From Vespula vulgaris (Eukaryota; Arthropoda; Insecta; Hymenoptera; Vespidae), in contig NC_066593.1 of NCBI RefSeq assembly GCF_905475345.1, positions 8,517,274 to 8,581,273 of the forward strand: a DNA stretch of 64,000 bases, read 5' to 3'. A model generated the notes under the pieces. The model had not been told where the DNA came from. It saw only the letters and a program-made list of their open reading frames with translations, and did not search any database. The first letter of the stretch is position 1. Each line of letters starts with the position of its first letter. A program made the translations under genes and the position numbers. Positions 1 to 12,415 of the stretch are shown here, piece after piece.

Positions 1-2121
1 ATAATTCTGAAAACAACAATGAATTAAAAAATATGCAATAAATTACGTAGATATATTTAAATGATCACGTGAAATATTTACCTAATGCATTTTCAGGAGG
101 AAGATCAACTTCATCTGTATACAGATATTTCAAAAATGACTTATAAACGTCATGAGAAAACTGATCATGTTGAATAACGCTGCAAAACAATACATGGTAA
201 TGTGATTAAATGAAAATTTATAAAAAAAAAAATTCATTGTTACAAAATACCTCTGATTATTTTCTGTCCAACATTCTTGAAACATCGTCCTAAAATACTG
301 ACATCGTATTTTTAACACAGCCTTATGAACATGGATAGGTTTACCCTGCACTTGTATCGTCAAGTCACTTGTTGTCTACAATAGTATCAATATTAATCAA
401 TTTAGAATTTATTGATATATGCATATAAATATAAAAAAGAATGTATAAAGAATAAACATACAGAATCATCAAACGCCTGTCTCAAACAATCCACAATACT
501 CATCTCTTCTGCTGCATAAAGAAATAGTGGGCGATGCATTACGCTTGGAGATGCATAACAGGCCAAAGCATCATGCAAATGTGCTAATGGGGTAGGTGTT
601 GGTACAGTAATGCTTTGTCCACGACATTGACCCCACATGAATACTCTATGTCCTTCTCCAATTGCAACACTTATATGATTATAATGCAATGCTGCAATAT
701 CAGATACTCGTCCCATTTCTGGTACAGATAACTTTTGAATAAAAAATTAGTTAAAAATAATATCTCCTTGCATATTACATTCACTTAAGTTAGACAATCA
801 TAATTTTACCTTCATAGGAACACAAGCATTTGTTTTATTACCAAGGCCTAATTGACCATAACTATTACTTCCCCAAACATAAAGAACACCTTCGTCACTT
901 AATGCTAGTGTATGTGCATAACCGCAGGCAACTTTTTCTAAAATCATTAAGAGGAACTTCTATATTGCAAGATACAGTAGTAGTGACGAAATTTTTTATT
1001 ACAGGATATAGTACTAATATAATATATTTACCTATAACTATTCCTACTAAACCTGTAACTTTACATGGATTCAATTGATTGGTATAGCTTCCATTTCCTA
1101 ATTGCCCAACCCCATTATGACCCCAGCCATAAATTTCACCGCTATTTGTAACTGCCATACTATAAGTCTGTCCACAAGTGATAGACACAACTTTTTTACC
1201 AGTTAAAGCGGAATTAATTTTTCGTGGTGCACTTTGATTAGAACTGATGCCACTACCTACTTGTCCACAATTGTTTTGTCCCCATGCATAAACCTGCACA
1301 TATGTAAACAATCAATTGATTTTTTGCAGCACTAAATTCTTTGCTTATATTATATAATGTTATATCATAATGCATACTTCCTTTCTTTAAGACGATTATT
1401 CGATTACGAGATATACTTTTGTTTCTCTGTTACCTCTCCTTCATCCGTAAGAGCAAGAGAATGATGACTTCCACAAGCAATGTCTATCACAACTTTTTCG
1501 CTCAAAGGCATTCCTACATGAGTTGGAGCCAATCCATGATTTGATGATCCATTACCCAATTCACAGAAGCCATTATGTCCCCAAGAATACACCTTTGAAA
1601 TATTACAAACAATTATGATATATATTAAACATTGATTTTATCAATATATTAGTATAAGTACCTCTCCTTTATTTGTAAGTGCTAATACATGAGGACCACT
1701 GCCATACGCAAAAGTTTTTACACCCTTTTCACAAAGGGCTTCTACTTTTTTAGGATGAAGAGTACTATGTGCATCTCCTGTTCCAAGACAACCAGTAATG
1801 TTGCACCCTAAACCATATACCATACCATCCTTTGTTACAATTAAAGCTTCATTACCTAAATTACCTGCAAGAGAAATCTTTTTTTAAATACCCAAACTAA
1901 TCATCAATTATATTAGTAGGAAAGCAGCAAAGTAATTATATCACGTAAATGAAGATCAATGACAAATATGATAAAATATAGGAGAATTCATGAAACAAAG
2001 GAGTTGTCATAAAGCTGTCAAAAAAAGAATTACCATATACTACGGCCATTTGAATACTGGCAATGAATTTAGGTTCTAATAAACTAAAAATTGGCCAATT
2101 CTTTAAATCGGAGGAAGACAT
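1..2121 (-). CDS. RCC1 and BTB domain protein (RCBTB1/2-like), 3' end outside window
   Basis: The start is the ATG at 2119-2121, giving MSSSDLKNWPIFSLLEP, which matches the conserved KWPIF..LL start of RCBTB1/2. Minus-strand exons then encode a run of RCC1 propeller blades, seen as repeated WGHNG..ELGNG, WGQNNCGQVGSG, WGHNGVGQLGNG and WGQCRGQS motifs, roughly at 1860-1660, 1590-1410, 1290-1030, 940-815 and 725-470. They are followed by the start of a BTB domain (IHVHKAVLKIRCQYFRTMFQ, about 360-250, continuing to about 80). The remainder of the BTB/BACK region lies beyond position 1. In the family, the propeller is a protein-interaction platform and the BTB domain suggests a Cullin-3 adaptor role; that role is family knowledge and is not shown here. 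All joints seen use GT/AG. The promoter is shared divergently with the M3-like gene starting at 2931. Confidence 0.9.
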
Positions 2122-2930
2122 TTTATATATTGTAATTTTTTTTAATAAATTAACCTCTTTGTTTATACATCAAAATAATTTCACTCTGTAAACACCTTAA
2201 CCTTCGCCGTGGCTCATCGCGAAAACGTCGGTAAACCCCTGAGTAACAAGATACAATGAGATCTGAAAATTCTTTACTATAGATAATTCCTCGACCATAT
2301 ATGAAAGATAAAATACCAAAATAGATTTAAGATAAAATTTCGAATCAGGAACTAAATTTTTCTTTAAACAAAAATGAATGAAAATATTCGTGTTTTTAGA
2401 TTAATATTACATATATCATTAAGAAAGAATTAGCATGCATAAATGATATGGTGACGCAATTAAATGTAATAAAAAATGAATATAAAGAGTATTTCAAATT
2501 ATTAAAAGAGGTTCTGGTGATTTCGATCACGTATCTCAATCCATAATTTAAAAATTTTATTGAGAAATATAATCGACATTTCTTTCCCCATTTATGTATT
2601 TGTCCATCAATTATGCATTCGTATCATTTGCCATTAGAAAAGAGAGACAATTAAAATTAAGTAAAATTAAGATTTATGTTCTTTTTTGTTTACATTTTTA
2701 ATATCTAAATTAGTTACTTTGATTGGTCTCGAACTATCTTAAACTTTGGTTGGTTCGAATTATTCAAATAATGCTAGAGAACATCTACCGTGTATATGTC
2801 GTATAAGAAATAAATTACTAACTTTTGTACAAGCCACGAATAAGCCAAATCATTTCTCGTCAATATTTGTATTTTTTAATCTCACAATGTATTAATAAAA
2901 TATAAGAATTTATAATAAATATTGTGCGAA
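2122..2930. promoter_or_regulatory. Divergent intergenic region between the RCBTB-like and M3-like genes
   Basis: This 0.8 kb AT-rich spacer lies between the start codons of two divergent genes, so it should hold both promoters and 5' leaders. I see no further coding signal, and no TATA box I would defend against the high A/T background. Confidence 0.5.
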
Positions 2931-5900
2931 ATGGTTTTGTCATTTTGTGTTAAGAGATTTATTTTATCAAGAAGTAATGCACATAAAATACCAAAACGTA
3001 ATGGATACATAGTACTGTAAGTCAACTATATTGAAATCGTTTTTATGAGGTTAAAGATATTTTATTTTCATCTATTACTGTTTATTATTTAAAATTTCTC
3101 TATTTTTCACTTATAAAATTCTCAAAAAAAAAAAAAAAAAAAAAAAAAGAAAAGAAAAAAAAGATTCTTTGACTACTTTCTTGATCTTTGAAAATAGTCT
3201 TCCAGAAATAGGCGAAGAATATCCACAACAAAATTTATTAAAAGAGGATAAGACACCAGAATTCAACAATATTACCATTGAAAAATGTATAACAGCGATT
3301 CGAAAACAAACTATAGAATGTGATAATCAAATACGAAAAATAGAAGCAGAATTACAAGGTTAGTAGACAAATGATTTATGCTTATTTATTTTTATTCGTA
3401 AAATAGTTATATTTTATCAATTTTGTAGAGATAATAACATAACAGTCAGTTATCTTGTTATTTAATGAGTTGATCATCAATAATAATAATGTTACATCTA
3501 CTTATTCAAATAAACAAGATACGTATACTAATGTGTTATAGAATTTGTAAAAATTTTGCAGATAAGAAAGATGTAAATGTATTTAACGACATCTTATTCC
3601 CCTTGGAAGAAACATATGTTCCTTTGGGAATAACATGGGGTATAGCACAAACATTATATTATGGAAATCAAACTTTAATACCTACCAAATCGTTTATTGG
3701 TATCAATTTACGTGCTTTAAAAGCAATAGAAGCTAAATTTAGTAGCTTACCAATTTATGAAGCTTGTAAACGTACTAAAGAAAATAAAAATATCCAATTA
3801 ACAAGTCAACAAGAAAGAATACTAGAAAAATACATAATGGAAGGAAAATTAAATGGATTGGAACTATCTAAAAAAAAGAAGGAATGGCTTACAAATAGTT
3901 ATCGTATTTTATATCAACAAGAAATGGATTTTATAAAAAAATATGAGGTCAGTATTTTAACGAAGCATAATAAAAATGATAATAAAATTATTATCTTATA
4001 GAGTGCAACAAAACAATGTTCTTATACAATACAAAATGAAGATGGCGTAAAAGACTTTCCCAAGGAATTATTAGAAGCTGCAGCAGCAAATCCTGAACAG
4101 CCTCATATAGGTCCTTGGACTATCACTTTGCAACCACACATTCTTAAATTATTCTTAGGTAGATAAGTTTTATATTTTTCCAAATATTGCTTTTAAATTA
4201 TTATTTAGCACTTGTAATTGAAATCATTTGTTTAGAATATTGTTCTAGTCGAATTTTACGTTGGAAAATGTGGAAAGCGAATGCAACGTTATTATCTCCC
4301 TCCGATGATAAAATGTTCCAAACAAATACTATATTAAGAGAAATTTATTACATGCGTAAGCAACAAGCAAATTTGTTCAAATATAAAACTTATGCTCATA
4401 TGAGTATGATAACAAAAATGGCTGGTAGTTTGGAAGAAGTATACGATACATTTAACATCTTGTTAGAAAGTGGTAAGAGTTTTTTAATTTTTCATCTTTT
4501 ATTTTTTATTTTTTTCTAACATCAAACTGTAATAACTAATATATTGTATTAGCTCGTAATGCTCAGGAATTCGAAATACAAAAATTGACTGAATTTGGAA
4601 ATGAAAGAGGATTGGAAGGTTCCCTCAAGCCATGGGATGTCCACTATTGGAATAGACAATTTCACGACAATATTTATAAGTAATATAATAAAAAATTTCA
4701 TACATACATACATACGTATATAAATTTATAAATTACGATAAATAGTAAATTATAAAATTATAAAATTATAAATGTTACAGATTTAAAAAAGAATCATTGA
4801 AAAATTACTTTCCACTACCAAAGGTACTAAATGGATTATTTGATTTACTTAAAGTAAATTTTGGTATAGAAATTGTTGAGAATAAAAAAGTAGACATTTG
4901 GCACAAGGACGTTTCTTTTTATGATGTATTTAATAGTAATGTATCAAGTACAGAACCAATAGCAAGTTTTTATTTAGATCCCTATGTAAGGGGTGAAGAG
5001 AAATCTCATGGTAGTCAAAACGCTGGAAATATGGTAATAATAAAAAACAGAAGTAAACGTTTGGACACAAAACCAATGTGTTCTTTAATATTTAATTTTC
5101 AACGTCCAAAGAATGAAAAACCTTCGTTACTTTCACTTGAAAACGTGCGGGCGGTATTTCAACAGGTAAAATAAATTATATTTAACTATAAAAAAATTAT
5201 TGTTTCAAATAAAACATTCTTTCACATTATATGTTTAACATTTAGTTTGGTCATGCATTGTATCATATGACAGCTACAACCGATTATCCAGATATTTCTG
5301 GACTATCTTACGTAGAATGGGATGCAGCTTACATTTATGATTTTTTTCTTGAGAATTGGTATGTTTAATGTTTATATACACGAATGTGCATTTTCTAATA
5401 TTGAAATTATTTTACAATAGGTTGTATGAACCATTGACTTTACAAAAGATTTCTGAACATTATGAAACAAAAGAAACTTTACCAGCTGAAGCAGTTGAAT
5501 TCGTAAAAAATTCAAAACTACAATTAGCAGGATATAATTTATGTACAGATCTTCTTTTCTCACGACTTGACTTGGAAATATATTCAAGGTAAAATGTATC
5601 ATGTGTGTGTGTGTGTGTTATAAGTTTACTGAAAATAAAAATGCTGAATGAAATTTAAACAAATGTTTAGTGAAGAATCTTGGACAGCTATTATGGATAG
5701 ACTTTGGAAAGAACACTTCGTAATACCAATGGAAATAAACAATGTATTTATTTATTCTTTTAAATCCATTTTTTCTATGCGTTTGGCTACAAATCATTAT
5801 AGGTAGGTCGATAATCTTTTTCTTTTTAATTTCCTATTCGAAATTATTATATATGACATATAATATCTATTTTTCTTCTCTACAGTCATCTTTGGTCAAA

Positions 5901-6108
5901 AATGATTGCAGCAGATATATATAGTGCATTTCAAGAAATACCTCTTGAAGACAAAACTAGTTATGAGGAAGTTTGCAAAAAATTCCAAGAAACATTTTTA
6001 TCTTTGAATAGTACTTGTCCAACTAATGAAATTTTTAGAAGATTCAGAGGAAGGAATCCAAATCCCCAAGCATTGTTAAATAGTCTGAAATTATATAAAA
6101 CTGAATAA
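2931..6108 (+). CDS. M3-family oligopeptidase A-like protein with lost zinc-binding motif
   Basis: Eleven exons join in phase: 2931-3016, 3150-3358, 3562-3947, 4002-4158, 4236-4472, 4553-4679, 4781-5165, 5246-5358, 5421-5588, 5671-5802 and 5886-6108. They give 740 codons. The exon 2 acceptor, just after a poly-A run, is the least certain. The N-terminus (MVLSFCVKRFILSRSNAHK) is basic and lacks acids, so a mitochondrial presequence is possible. The middle and C-terminus follow the oligopeptidase A/thimet family: FYLDPYVRGEEKSHG near 5000 (family: LD.Y.R..K..GA) and FGHALYHM at the normal active-site position. The canonical HEFGH is here QQFGH (about residues 528-532), so the first zinc His and the catalytic Glu are absent. 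The downstream Glu ligand also appears replaced, since the WD..E...E.W region reads WDAAYIYDFFLENW. The frame is otherwise clean. The inference is a conserved pseudopeptidase rather than a decaying gene. A sequencing error cannot create all three changes. Confidence 0.85.
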
Positions 6109-6646
6109 TAAAAAATTAAAAAATTACAGAACTTTCTCCTGAATATAAATTTCTAGATTTTCCATATACTGTTATACATAAATATCACTGTACATTATTC
6201 CTTCTTAAAAATAAAATTAAGATGCATAATTAAATATGTTTTAGAATTTAAGAGAATATAAGAAAATAAAAGAACTAAAAACTATATACATAAACTTAAA
6301 AAAAAGAATAATAAATTGAAATTCATCACATCCTGAAACATAAAAATTCATAAAACAAAAAAAAACTAGTGTCAAATTCAAAAGCAAGCAATATAAATTT
6401 AATTAGTATATATAATATAATATATAATAAATATAAAATGCTAAAAGCAGGATATTCTGAATTTGGATTAATAAATTAACAGTAAGTACCATATATGTAA
6501 TAATATAGCTTGGGACAAAAGATATTAGTTCTTTTTATATATATGGGTGATAATACTATTAAATGTATATATACACATATGCACATATACATATATATGT
6601 TGTATTTACATCAGCTCTCCTTCAAGAAACAGAATTTTCATTAAAT
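6109..6646. other. Convergent intergenic region
   Basis: This stretch lies between the stop codons of the M3-like gene (plus) and syntaxin-8 (minus). It is AT-rich with several AATAAA-type hexamers, as expected for two facing 3'UTRs. No coding signal was seen. Confidence 0.5.
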
Positions 6647-7748
6647 TTACAATAAAGCAACTACTACAATACTAATGAAAAGTAAAATAATAATTATCCA
6701 ATAACCACAAGTACGATCTTTGTAACTAATGCTTTCTACTTGACGTGTTCTATTAATTAAAGATTGATCAGTCATATCCATGTGATCAGCCAAGTCATCG
6801 ATTATTTCTATATCAATAAAAAATACATTAATAGATATAAATTGAATTATTGAATTATTCAATATAAATACTTTTTATTACCATTATGCTGATCTACTGT
6901 GTTGCTAATAGTTTGTCCTATTTCTTTTTGACGTTCTATTACTTTGCACAATTCTTCTAATCCTTTGTCTTGTTCTGATAAACAAAAGCAATTAATATTA
7001 TATCATCTACAGATATGTAATAGCATAAAAAAATTCATTAAATAAGTCAATACCTTGTAAGACTTGTTCTTGGTAATTTTTAAAATTTTGCACATCTATG
7101 GGTTTATCATCATCATCATCTATGGCCCACGATGTTGTTCCCATATCAGCAAATGCAGATGTTCCCGATCTTAATAAATTGTTTCGGTTGGATAATAGAG
7201 ATTTTGTTCTAGAGTCATAAAGCTTTTGTAATTGGATATCTTTACTTTGTAATAGTTCAATCTGTCTTGTTCTACGTTCTGCTTCTTCAATGGTTCTATA
7301 TATCCTTGTATCTTAAGGAATATATCTTTATATGGCTTTGTAAGATATGTAATAACAAATATATGACAAGTGCAATAACAAATCAAAAGGATACATAGTT
7401 CTGGATTTGGAGGCTTCTTCAACTTTAGTTTTAAGTTGATAAATCTCTCTATTATACTGTTTTATACGTAAACGTATATTTGCAGACAAACTTGCATATG
7501 CTTGAGATGTTTCTGATTCTCGCTCACGCATAGTGAGTTGTTCCATAATTTCACGGAACAACTTCTCGCAAGCTTCATATTCTGTAAGCCTAATTGAGAA
7601 TAAAATAAAAGTACTTTATTATAAAATACGAAAACTACAAACTGAAAGATCTTTATTAAAGGATAAAGTAAAGAAAAAGAGAGACAAAGCATTGTAATTA
7701 ATGAACATCATACCAAGGATCATTGTCTTCTATATAAATGAGTGCCAT
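6647..7748 (-). CDS. STX8: Syntaxin-8 (Qc-SNARE)
   Basis: Five exons on the minus strand (7714-7748, 7395-7589, 7054-7295, 6882-6974, 6647-6807) join in phase to 241 codons, close to the 236 of human syntaxin-8. The protein starts MALIYIEDNDPW, has an N-terminal helical region, then the SNARE helix (LEELCKVIERQKEIGQTIS, then the motif NEIIDDLADHMDMTDQSL). It ends in a hydrophobic tail anchor (CGYWIIIILLFISIVVVALL). The family acts in endosomal fusion as a Qc SNARE. Oddity: the family motif LDEQNEIIDDL is here VDQHNEIIDDL, so the zero-layer position carries His187 instead of Gln, with a Gln one residue earlier. An Asp run (DDDDD) precedes the linker. A start further upstream cannot be excluded. 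Confidence 0.9.
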
Positions 7749-8386
7749 CCTTAAAGATTTCTACAATACAAATAAGCTAAAATTATGATGATACATAAAT
7801 ATATATCGATATCTCCATCATAACCATAAATTAAATGTCCAAGATGATCAAATGATCTAGTGAACATCTAACAAGAAGAAAATCACGTTGATATATATCA
7901 TGACGAATAGCCTTGATCCATCCAAGCAAGTCATCCCCCACACAACGTGGTACACGTAGTAAAATGTACAATGTATATAGAATGTTATGCTTTCACATTA
8001 TTTACACACGTTCCCGTTGTACCTTAATAGTAGTCTAATATATCGATTTAATTTCAAATCCTTTTACCTACAACGTCTTTTTTTATAAAACTCCTCCTTA
8101 TCTTGTTAATATCGTAATATCACGAAATATATATCTTTGAATGTAAAAAAAAGATATCAATCGAACGATATCGAAAGTAATTTTCTAATCATGGGCGATT
8201 CATTGCATTAAGCCGAATAAAACGTTATATCATATACCGCGCAAGCGTCTTATACTATGATTGGTCGCGATTAAAAGCGGTCAGGAGAAGGTTCATGCAA
8301 GTATGCGCGCGCATACGTTGGCAAAAGTAGGAAAGAGAGAAAAAGATTTAGATATAGTGCAAAAAAGAAACAAACAGATGATCACT

Positions 8387-8388
<2 letters not shown>

Positions 8389-8442
<54 letters not shown>
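8389..8442. repeat. (AG)n microsatellite
   Basis: About 27 uninterrupted AG units in the syntaxin-8/TMEM184B divergent region. Confidence 0.97.
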
Positions 8443-8443
<1 letters not shown>

Positions 8444-8753
8444 CAAAGAAAGAGAGAAAAGCAAAGACGAAAGAGTACATGCGCGTAATCTCGTCCGCGA
8501 GCAGAAAATTGTATTCAGTTGTATTTTCACTGTTGTCACATATCGAGAAAAGTAATTTACTCGTGTAAACCGAGCACGATTGAATGAACGCGAATAAGTG
8601 AGAAACGAGAGGAAAAGAAGACAGGTGTCGAACATGTCGCGTTGCTATGAAACTCGGTGATATTTTCGTCGAAAGGTAAAAAAACATAAGGAAAAAGTAA
8701 GAAGGATCGGTAGAACGCAAAAAAAAGATTTTCTCATATTATTTGTCGCGCGT

Positions 8754-8760
<7 letters not shown>

Positions 8761-8792
<32 letters not shown>

Positions 8793-8802
8793 AGAGAGAG
8801 AC
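8761..8802. repeat. (AG)n microsatellite, slightly interrupted
   Basis: A second GA tract, about 320 bp after the first, with two AAAG interruptions. Confidence 0.95.
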
Positions 8803-9361
8803 AGAGCAGACCCTATTTCTCGGAAGGTCACACAAGGCAATATAGAAACTATCCATCGCGTTCGTTATATGTGTGGTGGTCCGAAAAAGATAATTCGAAG
8901 TGGGGAATCTTGAGAAACTTGATCTCGCTGAGACGGGTCAGCACGCATTGGTCGCGTAAAGGGGAGATCCTGACGCAAGTGCGAAGAGAGAACGGACAGG
9001 AAAAATCTAGATCCGGGTTGTGCGCGTATGCTACGATTTTGGAAGAACGATCTACAAATGGAGCACGGGTGCGTCCTTAAAACGAAAATGAGCGCAGAAA
9101 TGAAGTATCGTTATTTTAGTATTGTTCTAAATATTGATTTTTAACGCTCGACTCCATCGAAGAGAGATATCTGAACTCTCTCGCTTATGCAAAAGTACAG
9201 AATTTTCTCATTGTTTTTCTTTCTCTTTTTTCTTTCTCTATTACATACATGCACACGTTCTTTAAATCGTTAAACGATTGACGATCATTTTTCTCTTCGA
9301 AAATAATACGTGCTTGAAATGTGACATACATGTATGAAATCGATCGTCCCCAGATCATACT

Positions 9362-12310
9362 ATGAGTAGTACATTCGGAACGGAGGCATCAACGGTCGCG
9401 GTCTCGATGATTGACGATACGATGACCGATGCCACTAAGAATGTCGAAAATATCGTTGACAAGGAAGCGACACCTATTTTCTTGCAGACTCGAGCTGCTC
9501 AGGGCATAGCCGGTGCTTTTGTCTGGTTAGCTCTTTTTTTAACTTGCCAACAGGTATGTTTTCAATGTCAAAAGATAAATCGATTATACGACGATCTTCT
9601 TACAATATTTCGATCCTTTTAGATTTATCAGCATTTAAGATGGTATACCAATCCCACGGAACAACGATGGATAGTCAGAATACTATTCATTGTACCAATT
9701 TATGCTACTTATTCTTGGGTGTCCCTATTATTTTTCAATAGCGAAAGCTACTATGTTTATTTCTTTACTGTACGAGACTGTTACGAAGCATTTGTTATAT
9801 ATAACTTTCTGTCCTTATGCTACGAGTACCTGGGTGGTGAAGGGAACATTATGTCTGAAATAAGGGGAAAACCAATACGTTCCAATTGTTTGTATGGAAC
9901 ATGCTGCCTAGTTGGAAAGACTTATACTATTGGTTTCTTGAGATTTTGTAAACAAGCAACGTTACAATTCTGCTTGGTCAAGCCTGTAATGGCTTTTGTC
10001 ATTATATTTCTTCAAGCATTTGGCCATTATAGAGATGGAGATTGGTCTCCAGATGGTGGTTATATTTATATAACAGTGATTTATAATATCAGTGTATCTC
10101 TTGCTCTTTATGGACTTTTTCTCTTTTACTTTGCAACAAGAGAACTGCTCACTCCGTTTGAACCAGTTTTAAAATTTTGTACTGTCAAAAGTGTCATTTT
10201 TTTGTCATTTTGGCAAGGTAATTTTTTCTTAGCTTTTCTTTATTAATAATTTTTTACAATCAATATTGCGTTAATTATTATCTGTTATCTCATTTCTAGG
10301 AGTGTTATTGGCCATTCTTGAAAAAGCGAATGTAATTTCACCAGTAATAGATAGCTTAGGTCAATCAACAAGCGCTGGTACAGTTTCTGCTGGTTATCAA
10401 AATTTTCTAATTTGCATTGAAATGTTGTTTGCTGCTATTGCATTGCGCTATGCATTTCCATATCAAGTATATTCAGCTGGTTGTGTTACTGACTCTAGAG
10501 GAAGAAGTGTGACAATGCAAAGTATTAGTAGCAGTTTGAAAGTATGTAACAGTACTATATTATATAGATCTTGAAAATTAGTTTTATCATAACAATATGT
10601 CAAATAAATTGTTTAGGAAACTATGAATCCAAAAGACATAATGACTGATGCCATCCACAACTTTCATCCACAATATCAACAGTATACGCAGTACAGCTCT
10701 GGTACGTCATATTTTATTAAAGATGATTGCACTACATGTTATTTAAATAATATTTTCAACTAATTAAGCAACATTATCAATGTGAACTGCCTTGATTTTT
10801 TATAGCATGATGTAGTGATTAATCTGAAATCATGTTCCATAATTTATCTATGTTGTTAATTTTGCATAAATTTATATTCAATATAATTATATATAAGTTA
10901 TATAGTTATATATGACATAAGATGGATGTGAATGTTAGAATGAAAGGTGTGTTCCTGCTAAATGCAATGAGTTATTATCAATATAATATAGCTTAAATAA
11001 TGCAGTCGTCACATTAATTTAACTTCTGTTTTTATATAAAACTTGAATCTTATCCATAATTGCAATTTGATTTAAACATTGAATATTACAAAATCATTCA
11101 AACATATCAAACGATATTGTATGTAAATAAAATATCTAACTAACATTCATTGGAAAAAATGGGAATTAAGTATGCTGCCATTTTGCTAATAAAAAAATCA
11201 CTAGTTCCAGCTTCTTTTGATTTGCGCTAATGTTTTAGATTCAGCTTTGTTGATGGCACTTTATTTGCTATTTTTCAGACGTTAATACCAACTTGCCGTA
11301 TGAAAAACTATGACACAGTGAGCCATCATTTTTTTAATTACAAGAAATTGGACATTGGGCTTTATGCAAGTTTAAATGAAGATTGAACATTATATATAAT
11401 ATAACAAAACTTTTTCTATATTAATAATACATATTTATTTAATGATTTAAATGAAAATCTATTTACAGAATTAAAGGTCAGCTCTCTCTCTGCTTAGAAT
11501 ATTGTTAGTTGTGTCAAAACATTGTCAACATACATAGATAGGCATGATTCATTGATTTCATGATTAACAATTTCTTCTGTAAAATAGAACTTAAGCACTT
11601 AACACAAAAGCACTTAGAAAAATGGTGTACTTATATATGTTGCTTTTAAATAAATGAAAAATATATATAACAGCTGATGTATTTTTTTTCAATAACATGA
11701 AAATTGAATTCAAAGCTAGAATAATAAAATATAGATGATATAAGATGATGATATAGCATGAAAACATGGGTGCAAGTTTATTCAGCATGCAAACATACAA
11801 TTTCGTCTAGTTTATTTGAATGTATTATTTTTATATTTTTACTCTGTCATATGTTCTTTATAAATGTAGTGGCTTGAAATTATCGATTTGTCTTGCAACA
11901 ATCTGCATGATGTTCTTGCAAATAAATATATCATTATTTCTACAAATTTTTCTCTGTTAAAATTTATAAATTAAATTTAGCTATAAAATAATTTAAGAAT
12001 TTAAACGAACTGTTTGGTGTTCATTATAATTGTAATTAATAATTGTTAATTTACACTAAATACTTTACTTAAATATATCACTCAAGCAGGCATGATTTTG
12101 TCTGTGATAATATGTAACATAATGTAACAAATAGGAGGACCGAAGGGGCAACGTGGTATGAGAGTATCCAGCTTTGATCCTGATGATCCACAAAATATGC
12201 CAGTACCACCACCACAGAGACGTAATACTTCTCATCAACGAGTTGCAACTATCTCACAAAATTATAATGAAAAAACTATGTTATTGAGTAGCGATGATGA
12301 ATTTCAATAA
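9362..12310 (+). CDS. TMEM184B: TMEM184B-like seven-pass membrane protein
   Basis: Five exons (9362-9553, 9623-10217, 10300-10541, 10617-10701, 12135-12310) join in phase to 429 codons. The protein has a short polar N-terminus, then a first membrane segment (IAGAFVWLALFLTCQQ), the family core (IVRILFIVPIYATYSW, then YEAFVIYNFLSLCYEYLGGE) and further hydrophobic segments. Loops carry GHYRDGDWSPDGGY. The cytosolic tail (MNPKDIMTDAIHNFHPQYQQ) is also typical of the TMEM184/organic-solute-transporter-alpha (DUF300) family. In that family TMEM184B has been linked to endosomal and neuronal traits; its molecular activity is not settled. The last intron (10702-12134) is unusually long for this window and contains a possible alternative terminal exon at 11279-11313. 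Confidence 0.92.
11279..11313 (+). CDS. Possible alternative terminal exon of the TMEM184B-like gene
   Basis: A T-rich tract ending tttttcag at 11278 is followed by a phase-compatible frame. Joined to the G left by exon 4, it reads DVNTNLPYEKL and stops at 11311-11313. This would replace the 58-residue final tail with 11 residues, giving 382 codons. It is inferred from splice signal and phase only; no transcript evidence is available. Confidence 0.35.
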
Positions 12311-12360
12311 ATATGGAAAGTAATTGATTAAATGCAGAGCTTACACAGATGACATATATT

Positions 12361-12415
<55 letters not shown>

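Larger units (their letters stand above)
7749..9361. promoter_or_regulatory. Divergent syntaxin-8 / TMEM184B control region and TMEM184B 5' leader
   Basis: This 1.6 kb region is noticeably richer in CpG and GC than its surroundings between about 8180 and 9130, and it carries two long GA tracts. Small reading frames here are made of GA repeat or lack family matches, so I treat them as untranslated. The TMEM184B transcription start and a possible 5'UTR intron probably lie here; ccccag just before 9362 may be a splice acceptor. Confidence 0.5.

Noticed and set aside
3123..3150. Poly-A tract as a retrotransposed gene tail
   Set aside because: It lies inside intron 1 of the M3-like gene, next to a working acceptor, with no element sequence upstream.
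2931..6108. Calling the M3-like gene a pseudogene
   Set aside because: All eleven exons join in phase over 740 codons with good splice sites and no stops. Only the active site is changed, which fits a pseudoenzyme better than decay.
8261..8720. Open frames on both strands with long Arg/Glu or Ser/Leu runs
   Set aside because: They are translations of the (AG)n microsatellite and have no other coding features.
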